Translations under genes and position numbers: made by a program
Notes under the pieces: generated by a model
The model's database searches: none
The model's input: the letters and a program-made list of their open reading frames with translations, nothing else
Told to the model about the DNA's origin: nothing
Part shown: positions 9,190-21,100 of the stretch, in pieces
Layout of the letters: every line of letters starts with the position of its first letter
How positions within the stretch are numbered: position 1 is the stretch's first letter
Source: Sphingomonadales bacterium
Lineage (GTDB): Bacteria; Pseudomonadota; Alphaproteobacteria; Sphingomonadales; Sphingomonadaceae
Direction of reading: 5' to 3'
Length of the DNA: 64,000 bases
Assembly: GCA_016707885.1 (NCBI GenBank)
Contig: JADJGU010000004.1
Span: 124,001 to 188,000 of the forward strand

Positions 9190-10286
9190 GGGGTAGCACC
9201 TGCGACTGTTGCGGGCGCGGCCGTTGTGCCTTGCGACATTTGTGCCCGTTCATAGGCCCCACGGCTTTCGGTCGGCGACGGAATGGTCAGTTTCCAACCC
9301 TTGCTGACGTCCATGCGTCCACCAAGGTCATTCTCAGCCCGACGGTCGGTCGGATCAGGCGGCAGTGCAGCAGGACCCGTTGCAGCCTCTTCAAGCAGTT
9401 CCTCACCATCCACGCCCAGCTTGCCTGCGTTGATATTGGCCAGGCTCGACAGGGCCGGAATGAATTCCTTGCCCGAATAGCCATCGGTAAAGGCCCCTGG
9501 GCGACCCCAGCTGCCCGGCCAGCGATAGAAGATATGCGCGCCAATCTTGTTGATCTTGGTCAGCTTGGGCGCCCAATAAGGCGACACATAATTGGCGTGA
9601 TAGTGCGTGGCCATGCCCACCGCTGATGTAACCTTGCCCGACAGTGCCTGCAGAGCGACATCGCGGGCGACGGCCCAGGCCTTGGGATCAGGCGCACGAT
9701 AGAGCGAGCCATCACAGGTGAAGCTGAACTGGCATCCGGGGCGCGAGCTGCCCTGATAGACCACGCCGCAAACCGAATTCGGATAGGCCGGGTGGCGCAT
9801 ACGGTTGAGAATGACCTGCGCGACGGCATGACGGCCCTCCATCGGCTCAAACCCGGCTTCGTAGTAGACCGCCTGTGTCAGGCAACGCAGCGCCCGGTCT
9901 GCAATCGGAATGGAGTCATAAGGCATCACGAATGGCCGCGCGGCTTCAACCGGGAGGGTTGACACCGGCATCGCCTCGTTCAGCTGCTCGGCTGCCATGC
10001 CTTCTTCGGCAAGCGCGGGCTTGCCGGCCAGCGTTTCGTTGAGCAGCGCCTGCATTTCAGGAGCCAGCTTCTTGGGTTCGCTTCTCTGTCCACTTCCGGT
10101 CCATGCGCGTGCCATCTCGCCCATTTCGGTAAAGTCGACGCGGGGGATGATGGTCGCGAACAGCAGGCCAAAACCCACCAGCACTGCAATGACCCAAGGC
10201 AAGGTCGAGCTCTTGGTGTACACCGGGTCGTGTTCGACACGTTCGACGACGATCAGTTCGCCGGTATCGGGAAAATCGTGCATCAT
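9186..10286 (-). CDS. Membrane-anchored cell wall hydrolase (SleB/Hydrolase_2 type)
   Basis: Predicted peptidoglycan hydrolase. A cytoplasmic N-terminus and a single membrane segment (about residues 28-50, LPWVIAVLVGFGLLFATIIP) put the rest in the periplasm. The Hydrolase_2 domain (about residues 130-260) has the core motif YYEAGFEPMEGRHAVAQVIL with its conserved Glu, followed by NRMRHPAYPNSVCGVVYQG and QFSFTCDG. A C-terminal tail of about 100 residues is low in complexity. The gene lies between the ABC transporter and the HlyD adaptor and overlaps both by 4 bases. This placement suggests it opens the murein layer for assembly of the secretion machine or passage of the adhesin; that role is inferred from context only. 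Confidence 0.88.
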   Translation of the reverse strand: MMHDFPDTGELIVVERVEHDPVYTKSSTLPWVIAVLVGFGLLFATIIPRVDFTEMGEMARAWTGSGQRSEPKKLAPEMQALLNETLAGKPALAEEGMAAEQLNEAMPVSTLPVEAARPFVMPYDSIPIADRALRCLTQAVYYEAGFEPMEGRHAVAQVILNRMRHPAYPNSVCGVVYQGSSRPGCQFSFTCDGSLYRAPDPKAWAVARDVALQALSGKVTSAVGMATHYHANYVSPYWAPKLTKINKIGAHIFYRWPGSWGRPGAFTDGYSGKEFIPALSSLANINAGKLGVDGEELLEEAATGPAALPPDPTDRRAENDLGGRMDVSKGWKLTIPSPTESRGAYERAQMSQGTTAAPATVAGATP

Positions 10287-12445
10287 GTCGCTGCCCCCTG
10301 CGCAGCGGCCTGCGCCATGATCTTTTCACGCGGGCCATCCGCGATAATCCGGCCGCCATCCATCACGATCAGCCTGTCGCACAATGATAGGATCGCCTGC
10401 CTGTGTGTTGACACAATAAGGGTCTGATCCGGGTAAAGAGCTGCCCCTAATTTTTCGATAAAGAGCTTTTCGGTCGCGCTATCCATTGCTCCGGTCGGCT
10501 CATCGAGGAAAAGCAGTTTGGAAGGGGTTGCGAGCGACCGTGCCAGCAACAGGAAGGAACGCTGTCCGCCAGAAAGACTACGGCCACGCTCCCCTGCCAG
10601 CCGGTCAAAACCACCCGCGTCACGACCAAGAAATTCGTCCGCCCCGACACGGCGCAATGCCGCAATTAGCTGGGCATCATCCGCTCTGGGTGCCGCCAGC
10701 AAGAGATTGTCCTTGATCGAACCCCCGAACAGTTCGGCATCCTGCCCGACAAAACGCAACTGGCTGCGTAAATCGGCGGGCCGGAACTGGCGATTGTCGA
10801 GGCCATCGACCTGGACCGAGCCGCCATCGGGGAAGTACAACCCGCACAGCACCCGTCCCAATGTCGATTTGCCCGAAGCCACCCGACCAATAATGGCGAC
10901 TTTTTCACCCGGTTTGATGTTCAGATTGATTTCAGCGAGTGCCGGCTGAGCCGCACCGGGATAGCTAAAGCTCATATCCTCTACCCGGATAAGCCCTTCG
11001 CGCACCTGCGGCACAACGCTTTGGCTGCCTGCCGTCCGCTCGTCTCCGCTCAGCATCAGTTTTTCGATGCTGTCGAGCACGGTCAGAGCCTGACGTCCAC
11101 GCGTTATCAAGAAAGCCAATTGGCCAGCGGGACTCAGCGAGCGACCGGCCAGCATCACGATGGCAATGATGGCACCCATCGAAATCGTACCCGAATCGAA
11201 CAGGTAAAAGCCGCCGATGACCAAGGCGATGCTGGTAATCTGTTGGCATAGGCTGGCGAGCGTAACCGAAATCGCGCTCAACCGGCGCAAGCGCTCCTGC
11301 GTTTGCGCACTCATGCTCGCAACATTGCGCCAGCGACCAACGATACGGCCCTCTGCAGCACAGGCCTTCAGCGTTTCGGCACCTGCAATGCTTTCGACCA
11401 GCAACGAGTTTTGCAGGCCCGCATCATGCTGGGCATCGATGGCAGCAGCCGTCATCTTGCGCTGCAACACCATGCCCGCTGCGATCATTGCACCGATAAT
11501 CACCACCGGAATGACCGCCAGCCAACCTGCAAGGATCGCAATCATGGCGACAAAGACGATCATGAAGATGAAATCGACCAGCAAGGTGATGGTGGTCGAG
11601 GCAAAAAAATCGCGGACGATTTCATATTCGGAAACCCGCCGCGACAGGCGACCGGTATCACCGGCACGTTCCGCAAGCGGGATATTGACGAGCTTTCCGA
11701 AGATCTTTTCCGACAGTTTCAGATCGAGCTTTCGACCCAGTTCGTCAAGCAATCCGGCGCGCGCCATGCGCAGCGCAAATTCCACGGAAAAGGCCAAGAC
11801 CACGCCGATAGCAAGCACCCAAAGACTTGAAATTGCACGATTTGGAATGATTCGATCATACACATTCATCGTGAACAACGGCAGTGCAAAGGCCAACAGA
11901 TTGATCAGCAGCGCGGCCCACAGAACCGGATAAAATTCGCGACGCAATTTGTAGAGTTCCGACCAGAACCAGTGTCCGCGCAGCGCAGCCACTTTGCCGA
12001 CATCATCGCCTTGACGCAGATTGGCATTGCCCAGAATATGCAGCGCCTGTCCGGCAAATTCCGCCTCGACAGCTTCGGCGTCAGTCCAGACTGGTTCCCC
12101 AGTGCCGGGGGTCCAGAGCAACAACTGATCCTTGTTGCTTTCATAGATAATTGCAGCGCCATCGCGCGTGCGGATTAAGGCGGGCAATTGACGCGACTTG
12201 GTCGGCAGCCGTCCCATGGGCAGCGTATCGCATTGTAGTCCGACAAGCTCTGCAGCGATTTCGGCCTGGTGAAACGGCAATGTTCCGTCGCTGTTAACAG
12301 CAAAGCCCTGCAGCAATATTCCGGGATCAGGCAGCTCGAACTCGCGTGCCAACCGGGCGATCGCAGCGATCAGGGGATCGCCGGAGGTCGTCCCGGTCTG
12401 GCCCGCAAGCGCTAAAGCTTCGGGAGATAATTGTTCGATTTGCAC
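10283..12445 (-). CDS. Type I secretion ABC transporter (LapB-like)
   Basis: Inner-membrane permease-ATPase that exports the adhesin. The N-terminal 130 residues resemble a degenerate C39 peptidase domain without a visible catalytic Cys, as in transporters of large RTX adhesins that are not cleaved on export. A six-helix membrane domain follows (about 155-445, beginning LWAALLINLLAFALPLFTMNVYDRIIPN). The nucleotide-binding domain has Walker A GRVASGKST, the signature LSGGQRSFLLLARS, Walker B LLFLDEPTGAMD and the switch His in IVSTHR. The length of 720 residues is typical. It is the third gene downstream of the adhesin. Confidence 0.95.
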   Translation of the reverse strand: MQIEQLSPEALALAGQTGTTSGDPLIAAIARLAREFELPDPGILLQGFAVNSDGTLPFHQAEIAAELVGLQCDTLPMGRLPTKSRQLPALIRTRDGAAIIYESNKDQLLLWTPGTGEPVWTDAEAVEAEFAGQALHILGNANLRQGDDVGKVAALRGHWFWSELYKLRREFYPVLWAALLINLLAFALPLFTMNVYDRIIPNRAISSLWVLAIGVVLAFSVEFALRMARAGLLDELGRKLDLKLSEKIFGKLVNIPLAERAGDTGRLSRRVSEYEIVRDFFASTTITLLVDFIFMIVFVAMIAILAGWLAVIPVVIIGAMIAAGMVLQRKMTAAAIDAQHDAGLQNSLLVESIAGAETLKACAAEGRIVGRWRNVASMSAQTQERLRRLSAISVTLASLCQQITSIALVIGGFYLFDSGTISMGAIIAIVMLAGRSLSPAGQLAFLITRGRQALTVLDSIEKLMLSGDERTAGSQSVVPQVREGLIRVEDMSFSYPGAAQPALAEINLNIKPGEKVAIIGRVASGKSTLGRVLCGLYFPDGGSVQVDGLDNRQFRPADLRSQLRFVGQDAELFGGSIKDNLLLAAPRADDAQLIAALRRVGADEFLGRDAGGFDRLAGERGRSLSGGQRSFLLLARSLATPSKLLFLDEPTGAMDSATEKLFIEKLGAALYPDQTLIVSTHRQAILSLCDRLIVMDGGRIIADGPREKIMAQAAAQGAAT

Positions 12446-12482
12446 TGCCTGTTCCGGTCTGTTCTAGCGTCGTTCCCTGACC

Positions 12483-14429
12483 TTAGCGCGGATAGCGACG
12501 GCGGTTAAGTTCCGCCGGGTCAGATGGACCATAATTATATTTTTCCCGTGCATAGGCATCGCTCGCCGCCGGTGCACTTAGCCCCAGCGTTTCAAGCAGA
12601 TTATTGGTCGCAGCCAGCACCTGATATTCAGCGAACTGTTCGGCAAAACGAGCCGTCTCGAGCCGGACCTGCACATTATAACGCGTGTTCTGGGCATCGA
12701 GCACGTCCAGCAGCGAGCGACGGCCGACGTTGAACTGTTCGCGATAGGACAGAAGCAAATCGTCGCTGACGCGGCTTTGTACTTCCAGTTCCTGGCCGAC
12801 CTTGTCCTGGGTCGACATGCTGTTCCATGCCTTGCGGACATCTTCTTCAGCATAGCGAACCAATTCGTGCAGGCGGAAACGCGACTCGCTCGCACGACGT
12901 ACCATTTCCTGATATTTTGCACGATTGATGCCGCCGTCGAAAACATTCCATTTCAGCACGACGCGAGCCTGCACATCGTTGGTTTCGCCAGCGAAACCGT
13001 CAATATCCTCTCCCACGCGGCCCCGGGCTTCGACACCGATGGTCGGGTAAAGATCGCCATTGGCCTTTTCGATCATGGCGTGCGCCGCATCGACATCTGC
13101 CATGGCCTCAAGCACCTTGGGGTTTTCCTGACGCGCTTGCGCGATGGCATCATTGATGGTCGGTGTAACCGCGGCACGCTTTGAGGCAGGCACGGTGACG
13201 CTGTTGACCGAAAGGCCGGTCAGCGTCTGCAGCATGATTTGTGCATTAACGAGGGCTTCTTCAGCCTCGGTCTTGCGCACAATTGCCGCCTGCAAACGTT
13301 CTTGCGCCTGCTGTTGATCGGCAATGCTGATCGAGCCCTGCTGTACGCCCTGACCCAGATCCCCCACAAGGTTGCGGTGGAAGGTCACATTGTCCTCGGC
13401 GGCGGCAACCACGCGTTGCTGCAGCAGGATGTCGAGATACTGGCGTGTGACCAGCAAAGCGATATTTTCTGATCGTTCCGCCACCCGCAGAGCAGCACCG
13501 TCGGTGCGCGCTGCCTGACGCATCAGTTCGCCGTGGCGGCGACCGAAATCGACAATCGTCTGTTCGGCAAAGATACCTGCTTCGAGCGGATAGAGTTCCT
13601 TGTCCGCAATACCCAGCGTGCGCCGCGTATTGTTTTCCAGACGGCGGATACCGGCGGAGGCTTCGATATCGACGCGCGGCAGGTACAGTCCCTGTGCCTG
13701 TTCGCGTTCGAATTCGATCGCTTCCTTGTTCATGATCGCTTGATTGACTTCGGGGTTTGTTTCCAGCGCAGCCGAGATAGCCTGCTCCAGAGAGACATTT
13801 TCCGAGCCGTACATCGCGCCAGATGCCGCCATCGCGACGGGGGCTGCAGCATTTGCCGATGCACCATCAAAGAAGATGTAGGCGGGGGCAGCGGGTGCCG
13901 ATGCGGCAGTAACCGGTTCAGACACCTGCGGAACTACGTCCACCGCAGGCTGTGGTGCTATGGTTTCGACCAAAACGGGCATGGCAGCCGCTTCAACCTT
14001 TTCGGTCGTCAAAATGTCGGCCAACACCGAACCGGCTGCAGGCACGGCTGCAGCATCAAGTTCAAATTTGGTTTCGACCGGCATCAATACGGCTGAGAGA
14101 GGTTCAGCACCAAGGTCGGCAATAACTGCCGACGTTCCGGTTGCTGCTGCGACCGGCTCTGCCGCCAAAACGACAGCAGTTGCTTCAACGACGGGCAAGG
14201 CTGCAACGGCAGCGCTGCCCACTTCGACCGGAAGGTCGACGCGTGCGGGGCTGATTTGGCTGACAGTCACCGCTTGCGCGATTTCCACCACCGGCATTGT
14301 TTCGGTCGCGCCGGAAACCGGCTTAACCGAAGTCGCGACCAAAAGCCCGGCCAGGTCGGCATCTGCCAGTGAACCCGTGTTGATCGTCACAACCGAAGCC
14401 GTGAACAGAAGGGCAATGCGTGTTTTCAT
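12483..14429 (-). CDS. TolC-family outer-membrane channel with long N-terminal extension
   Basis: Outer-membrane exit duct of the type I system. The signal peptide (about residues 1-23) is followed by an unusual Ala/Val/Thr-rich stretch to about residue 205. The TolC domain follows (about 210-610): it starts SLEQAISAALETNPEVNQA and has the repeated helical pattern, ending around RYNVQVRLETARFAEQFAEYQVLAATNNLLE. At 648 residues it is some 180 longer than a usual TolC homologue, all of it in the N-terminal extension. It lies 15 bases after the OmpA-like gene and 38 before the ABC gene. Confidence 0.93.
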   Translation of the reverse strand: MKTRIALLFTASVVTINTGSLADADLAGLLVATSVKPVSGATETMPVVEIAQAVTVSQISPARVDLPVEVGSAAVAALPVVEATAVVLAAEPVAAATGTSAVIADLGAEPLSAVLMPVETKFELDAAAVPAAGSVLADILTTEKVEAAAMPVLVETIAPQPAVDVVPQVSEPVTAASAPAAPAYIFFDGASANAAAPVAMAASGAMYGSENVSLEQAISAALETNPEVNQAIMNKEAIEFEREQAQGLYLPRVDIEASAGIRRLENNTRRTLGIADKELYPLEAGIFAEQTIVDFGRRHGELMRQAARTDGAALRVAERSENIALLVTRQYLDILLQQRVVAAAEDNVTFHRNLVGDLGQGVQQGSISIADQQQAQERLQAAIVRKTEAEEALVNAQIMLQTLTGLSVNSVTVPASKRAAVTPTINDAIAQARQENPKVLEAMADVDAAHAMIEKANGDLYPTIGVEARGRVGEDIDGFAGETNDVQARVVLKWNVFDGGINRAKYQEMVRRASESRFRLHELVRYAEEDVRKAWNSMSTQDKVGQELEVQSRVSDDLLLSYREQFNVGRRSLLDVLDAQNTRYNVQVRLETARFAEQFAEYQVLAATNNLLETLGLSAPAASDAYAREKYNYGPSDPAELNRRRYPR

Positions 14430-14443
14430 CGTTCTTCTCCCTG

Positions 14444-15154
14444 TCAGTTCGCTGCTGTCACTTCGACGCGGCGGTTGGTCGGATTACGTTCGCCATCGGG
14501 CGTTTCGACCTTTGGTTCGGATTCGCCCTTGGCCGAAACAGCCAAAGCCGATGCCGCAATGCCAAGCGATTGCATGCGGGCAGATACGGCCTGAGCCCGA
14601 CGCATCGACAATGCGTTGTTATATTTGTCAGAGCCCGAGCGATCAGTGTGGCCCACCACCGAGAAACGATTCCAGCGGCACTGCGCCATATTCTGTTTCG
14701 TGAACGACAATGTCTCATCGATATTTGCCGGAAGATCCGATGAATCAAATTCGAAGAAGACGGTTGCAGCCAGCGCAGATTCACAGGCCGTGCTCGGCGG
14801 TGGGGGTGGCGGCGGTATAACCACCGGTGCCGGATCGGCCGGGCGCATCGACATCATAGCGTGGAAGCGTTCGCAACGCGAAAGGCTTTCCGGATCGCGG
14901 ATCGAGTTTTTGAGGAAACCGGAGGCAATGCCGCACCAGGCCTTTGCTTCCGATGCCCACATATGGCGGCTGTCGGTGGCAGATAGGATTTCGGGAGACT
15001 GGGTCGCCGCCAATGCCTCGTCATAACGACGCTGAACTTCGGGACGTAATTGCCCGACTTCCATGCTTGCAAGACCGGATTCCTGTGCGGATGCAGCCTG
15101 ACTCCACCCGCAAGCGGCTATCAGGCCAACCCCTATGGACAGCAGCTTCTTCAT
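14444..15154 (-). CDS. OmpA-family peptidoglycan-binding outer-membrane protein
   Basis: The start ATG 15154 (MKKLLSIGVG) is chosen because GGAGGACG precedes it. A signal peptide (1-23, ending AASAQ) is followed by a helical region, a poly-Pro linker (PPPPPPPS) and a C-terminal OmpA domain. In that domain VFFEFDSSDLPANIDETL, VVGHTDRSGSDKYNNALS and RRAQAV match the diaminopimelate-binding fold. It sits between the adhesin and the TolC-like gene, 40 bases after the adhesin stop. It may fix the secretion channel to murein; that role is inferred. Confidence 0.92.
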   Translation of the reverse strand: MKKLLSIGVGLIAACGWSQAASAQESGLASMEVGQLRPEVQRRYDEALAATQSPEILSATDSRHMWASEAKAWCGIASGFLKNSIRDPESLSRCERFHAMMSMRPADPAPVVIPPPPPPPSTACESALAATVFFEFDSSDLPANIDETLSFTKQNMAQCRWNRFSVVGHTDRSGSDKYNNALSMRRAQAVSARMQSLGIAASALAVSAKGESEPKVETPDGERNPTNRRVEVTAAN

Positions 15155-15193
15155 GTTAACGTCCTCCATTTTATCCGGCACTTTTTGCCCCAA

Positions 15194-18100
15194 TTATGCG
15201 TGACTTGCCGCCATTTCCTGCAGCTGATCCGAAACCGTGATCGATGAGAAATGCGCGAATGAGTCGGCGTTGACCGGCATGTCGATCAGCGCAGCGGCGA
15301 AATCCTCGTTGCCGCCAAATGCGTCATTCGCACCCAGCAACGGTCCATCGGCAGGTCCGGTCAGCTGATCAAGCAGATGGTCGATGCCATTGTCGTTCAG
15401 CGTATCGGCGATGACTTCCTGCAACGCCGCCGTCTGCACCTCTACCGCGCCATCGGATGCCGTGTGGGCAATCAGCAAGGCTTCCATCGAGCCGATTTCA
15501 ACCGGCATCGACAGCATCGACAATGCATCATGGACAATCGGTTCAGCCGCAGCCTGATTGAAGTCCGCCTGATCGATATCGAAGCGCTCCTGCTGGTCGA
15601 AGCGATTGACGTCCCACAATTGCGTGGTGGGCATGTCGTCTTGCTGCACCAGTTCGACAGTTTCGACTTTCAGCAGATCCTGTGCGGACAGCGCCGGCTG
15701 TTCAATGCCATCAGCTTGATACGGCTGGTTGGCAGCCTGCGACACAGTATCGACATCGAGTTCGCGCGATACCAGGCCTTCACGAACAGCCCCTGCTGCT
15801 GCATCCTGAAGCAGGATATCTGCCCCAGCCAGCGCGACCAGTGAAGCTGCCACCAAGGTATTGGCCTGAACTTGCTCGCGCTGCTGCGTCTGGGCAGCAC
15901 CGATTGCGAAGCTGGCATCGGCAACCAATCCGGTCGAACCGTCGGCCTTGGTGTAGCTTGATGTGCCGTGGACGGTAACATCGCCACCGGCAGCTGAGTA
16001 GACCACGCCATCCGACACCAGTTTGACGCTGGTGATGCCGGCATCGGTCAGGCTTTGGAATTCGCCAGCATCGGTGACGCCATTGCTGTTCGCATCCTGC
16101 CACACGCCGAACTTGGCGAAATCGACATCGGATGCATCCAGCACGCCATCCTTGTTGCTGTCATAATTGGCTGCCAGACCTTCAAGGTCGGTCAGGCCGT
16201 TACCGCCAAAGATGATTTCCGAACCATCATCGACCAGGCCGTTGCCGTTGCGGTCAATGGCAAGCAGGCCATCGTCAGCGCTGACCCATGCGGTGCTTTC
16301 TGGATTACCGTCACCGGCATAGTCAAAGGCAACGCCAGCGGTAGACGACAGGAACTCCGCGCCGTCACCATCAAGATCGAGGACAACAGGCGTAACAGTA
16401 GATCCGATCAGCGTGGAAAGGTTGCTAATCGTAACACCTTGCAACTGAACAAGAATGTCGGATGATCCGGTCGTACTGTTCGAATTGCTGGTTTGTTGGA
16501 AGATATAGGTACTGCCACCGACCGAGAAAGCTACAGTGACGTTGCTGCTGCCCAGGTCATTCGCACGCAAATACTGAACCGCAGCGGCCAGATCACCGGC
16601 TGTATTCAAGGTGAGCGCCGAACCGAAAGTGTTTGCGTCGTCAAACGTAATGATTCCGTTCGAAATTGCATGCGATTTGATGGTGCTTCCGCCAACTGTA
16701 AGCGCGGAATCATTTCCGTTCACACCTGTTGTATTTGCGGCAGCGGTAGGAGTGCCATTGAGATTCAGGATATCGGTTCCTACGACGAAGTCAGTGATAA
16801 CGTCATAACCAGTTACGACCCCGTTATTTCCACTACCGCTTATCGTCAGGGCAGTGTTTCCACTGGCAATCGTAAAAGTATCGGCACCAGCGCCCCCAGT
16901 CATCATATCGGCCCCAGCACCGCCGACCAATGTATCAGCGCCACCTAGGCCGTATAGTTTGTCGTTTCCGGCGTTGCCGTTCAATGTATCTGCCGTACTG
17001 CCATCCCGACCAAGCAGAACTTCGCTCGCGCCAGTTCCGTCTAGCGTCGCCTCACCTGCCTGCGCTCTGTTGATAGCAACATAGGCTGTATCGGAGGCGG
17101 TGCCTGAAGCCGCGTTGTAGATGAATGATCCACCGGCTGCACCAGTATCATTGAACGTAACATTTCCTCCGCTTTGTACGACGCTGGCCGCACCGCTGCT
17201 ACTCGCGATTCCAGTTATGGCTGTTCCTGCAGCATCATTTGCCAGCAACACTCCTTCCGGAATAATGGTGTTCGTCCCCTGATTGGTAAATATATACTCA
17301 TTCTTCGCAAAATTGCTTCCGCCGCTAACTGCAGCAACATCTATTGTAAGCGTTGACTGGCTGATGTCTCCATCACCATCGACCACACTGTACTGAAATA
17401 CTTCATCCGAAGATCCGGTGTAATTTGCCGGGGGTGTATAGGTCCAAGCTCCGCTCGCAAAATTGAAGAACATTTGACCGCCAAGCGGCGTCGGCACCGT
17501 CATCGTTGTACCAGCCGGAATAGCAGGTCCGCTAGAGGCCGAAATCGTTGTTGCGCCATTCCATGTATATGTGATGCCGTTGATCGTGATGGAACTCACG
17601 CGACCGCCGTCCGTTCCTAAGGCGTCGTTGGTCAGCACATTGTCAGAAATCGGCGGTTGAACTGCCTGAATAAGAGTCGCAATCAAATCGTCGAAATTCT
17701 CTGCGAGTATCGGTACTCCGGTTCCATCAACATCGATATCTTGTAGCGGTCCCGTATCGATCCCATTGCCAACACCTATGGCAGTCACATTTATACCATT
17801 GTTATCGACAAAATTGTTCCATGCTGTCGCCGTTGCATTGAGAAGTGCTCCGGTCCCGGTCTGCTCGTTGGGATTCCCGTCACTCAGGAAAAACACTTGG
17901 TTGTTAGCAGTCAGGCTGGGCGTGTAGACGCTCATCAATTCCTGAATGGCATCGGTATAGTCTGTACCGCCGGAAATGCTTGTTGGCCGTGTTCCGCCAG
18001 CCAATTGGCCGTTTAGCAAGTCTAATTGCGTCACAAAGGCATCATAGCTGTTTATCAACGGGTAGCTTATCGAGTCTGTGCCGAAGATGACCAGTTTGAT

Positions 18101-21100
18101 AACTACTGTGCCCGTGGTGTTGGTGAACAACTCATAAGCAGCATCCTTCACGGCGCTAAGCATTTCACTCAACTCGTCATTGTCGATGCTGCCGCTGAAA
18201 TCGAGGACCATGGCCGCGTTGATATCCTGATCAACAACTACAGTAGCCTTGACATCCGCAACCGCCGACGGACCATCATCTTCGAACTTGAAGAGTTGCG
18301 AGATGTCGACGGTATCGTTCGCCGCATCATTGTCGCGGTCGGTGAGTGTGACACCCAGCGACAACACGCCCGAATTCATCAGCGCTTCGCTTCCACCATT
18401 TTCATCATGGTTGGTGCTGTCATTATGTTCGACAGCACGGAACTGGTTGATCGTCGCAGTGCCGTTCACCGGATCGACGGTTATACGGAAGGATACCGCA
18501 CCGCCAGAACTACCCACACGGCCCTCAACAGTCGTCGCATTGACCGAAACCAGAACGATGTTGCTGTTGGTCACTGCATCGACCAGCCCGGACGTCGCGT
18601 TATTAACGGTCAGCGAATAGACTCGCGAGGCCTCTCCATCAGCACCGGCATTGGCCGATACCAGGCTGACGATCGAGCCAGTAGCATAGCCGATGGCACC
18701 CACAGCGGCACCGGCCAGCGTCTCGTCATTATTGACGCGGCCGCCTTCATTCTGGACCGAACCTGTCGTGCCGAGCGATTCATCGAGGATCAAGGTTGTG
18801 CCCGATGCCGCAATGTCGATCGCCGGACCATCATCCTTGAAGATCAGCTTGTCGCCGATATTGATCGTCTGCTTGGCCGTATCGCCGTCGAAATCGGTGG
18901 CGGTGGCAGTCAGTGTTACCAGATTGGCTGCAGTCAAACCGGTCGACTGGTCTGCGGTCGTATTCGGTGTATGCGCGACGGCGCGAAGCTGGTTGAGTGT
19001 GACGCTTCCCGAGCCGTTCACGGTTACTGTGAAGACCAACTGGTTGGTTGTCACAGAATAGCCTTCGACGACACCGCCAACGACCCGCAGGTGAACCGCT
19101 TCGCCCGTTGCTGTGTCGACAAGGCCTGATGCTCCGCTGACAGCCCCTAGCGTATAAATGGTCGAACCTGCGCCATCGGCGCCGTAGTTCACGGTGAAAT
19201 TCGCGGCAAAGCTGGCTGAAGCGTCGGTCAGCAGCGTGGTTTCATCGACGGTCAAGGTGGGGACAACACCCGTCGTGCTGACTGAGGGACCATGATCGTC
19301 GAAACGGACATTGCCGCCGAGGTCGATGGTTTCGCTGTCGCTTGCCGTATCGCCGTCATTATCGGTGATCGTCGACGATGCGGTCAGGTTGACAAGGCCA
19401 TTGGCCAGCAACACTGAATGATCGGCAAAGGGCGCTTCCGTTGCGGTCGGATCGGTTCCGATCGGATGGTCAATCTGCTGATATTGCGTCAGCGTTACGA
19501 CGCCACTGCCATTGACACCAAGCGAGAACACAACCGAAGCGTCGGTCGCGCTCGCAGGTGCGCTGAGCGCAGTCGAACCCACAATCACTCCGCCTACATT
19601 GTAGAGCTTGATAGCAGTTCCGCCGATCGTCAGTCCCGAATTGGTTCCGGCGGCAACGGCAAGGGTCAAGGCATAGCTCAGCGTCGGGGTCGCGGCCCCG
19701 TCGGCACCGCTTGTGGATGTCAGGCCAAAGACGCCGGCGAAATTGGCCGCGCTGGCCGCGCTGTCGCTTGCTCCGCCGATGGTTTCAGCATCTTGCGTTG
19801 CGAGGACAACGGCCGCGTCACCACCCTTGGTGACATTGATCGTTGGGCCATCATCCTCAAAGCGGATGATGCTGCCCAGATCGACATTGGCCGTATCGGT
19901 ATCGCCGTCAAAGTCGGTTGCGGTGACGCGCAGGGTCAGTGCACCTGCAGTCAGCGGTGACGAATCTTCGTCATGCGATGCGCCTCCGGTGGGATGCTCG
20001 ACCGCAAGGTTTTGCGTAACGGTTACCGCACCGCTGGTCGGATTGACGCTGACGGTGAAGGCTACTGCCCGCCGATACCGCCCACACGGCCTTCGATAAC
20101 GCCGGGTGCTGCAGTGTAGAGAAGGATCGCGGTGTTTGTCGTCGACAGCAATAGCCCCGAATTCGCGCCTTCGATCGGCAGAACAAAATTGTAGGCATAG
20201 CTGGTCGGCGCATCCGCGCTGGTGACTGCATTGGTGAGCGTGAACAGACTGGCCGCTGTCATGGTGACGCTGCCCAGATTTCCGCCTGCCGGATCGACTT
20301 CGCCACCGGCAGCGACAACGCCATCGGTTTCGTCGATGCGGATCTGCGTTCCGGTCAATGTCAGGGTGACATCCGGACCGTGATCGGCAAAGGCAATGTT
20401 GCCGCCCAGATCGATGGTTTCGCTGTCGGATGCCGTGTCGCCGTCATTATCAGTGATGGTCGACGACGCTGTCAGTGTGACCTTGCCATTTGCCAGAACC
20501 GCAACATGGTCGACGAACGGCGCGGCAGTCGCGCTAGGGTCGGTGCCGATCGGGTGATCGATCTGGCTGTATTGGGTTAGCGTGACCACGCCGGTGTTGG
20601 ACGTCGCAATGTCAAACACGGTGTTGTCGGCGGTTACGGCACCGGCGTTGGCTGCGGTCGAACCGACAACCTTGCCAGCGATCAGGTACAGATTGATGGC
20701 CGCACCATTGCTGGTCAGGCCAGAAACGGAATTGGCCACATTCAGGCTGAACGCCAGGCTCGGCGTAGCAGCGCCATCGGCTCCGCCATTAGAGGTCAAG
20801 CCGAATACGCCGCCGAAATTGGCAGAACTGGTGTCCGTATCGGTGTTTGTACCGATTGTGTCGGCATCCTGTGTGATGAGCACGACATTGGCATCGCTGC
20901 CAACCGTTATGTTGAGTGTCGGGCCATCATCCTTGAAGGTGATGCGGTCGCCAATTGCAACAGTTTCGCTGTCGGTATCGCCATCAAAGTCGGTAATCGT
21001 GATGGTCGCGTTGATTAGGCCTGAAAGCGTCAGGGCATCGTCATGCGCCGCACCCGGGCCGCCATCGACCAGATGCTCAAGCGGAACGAACTGCGTGACG

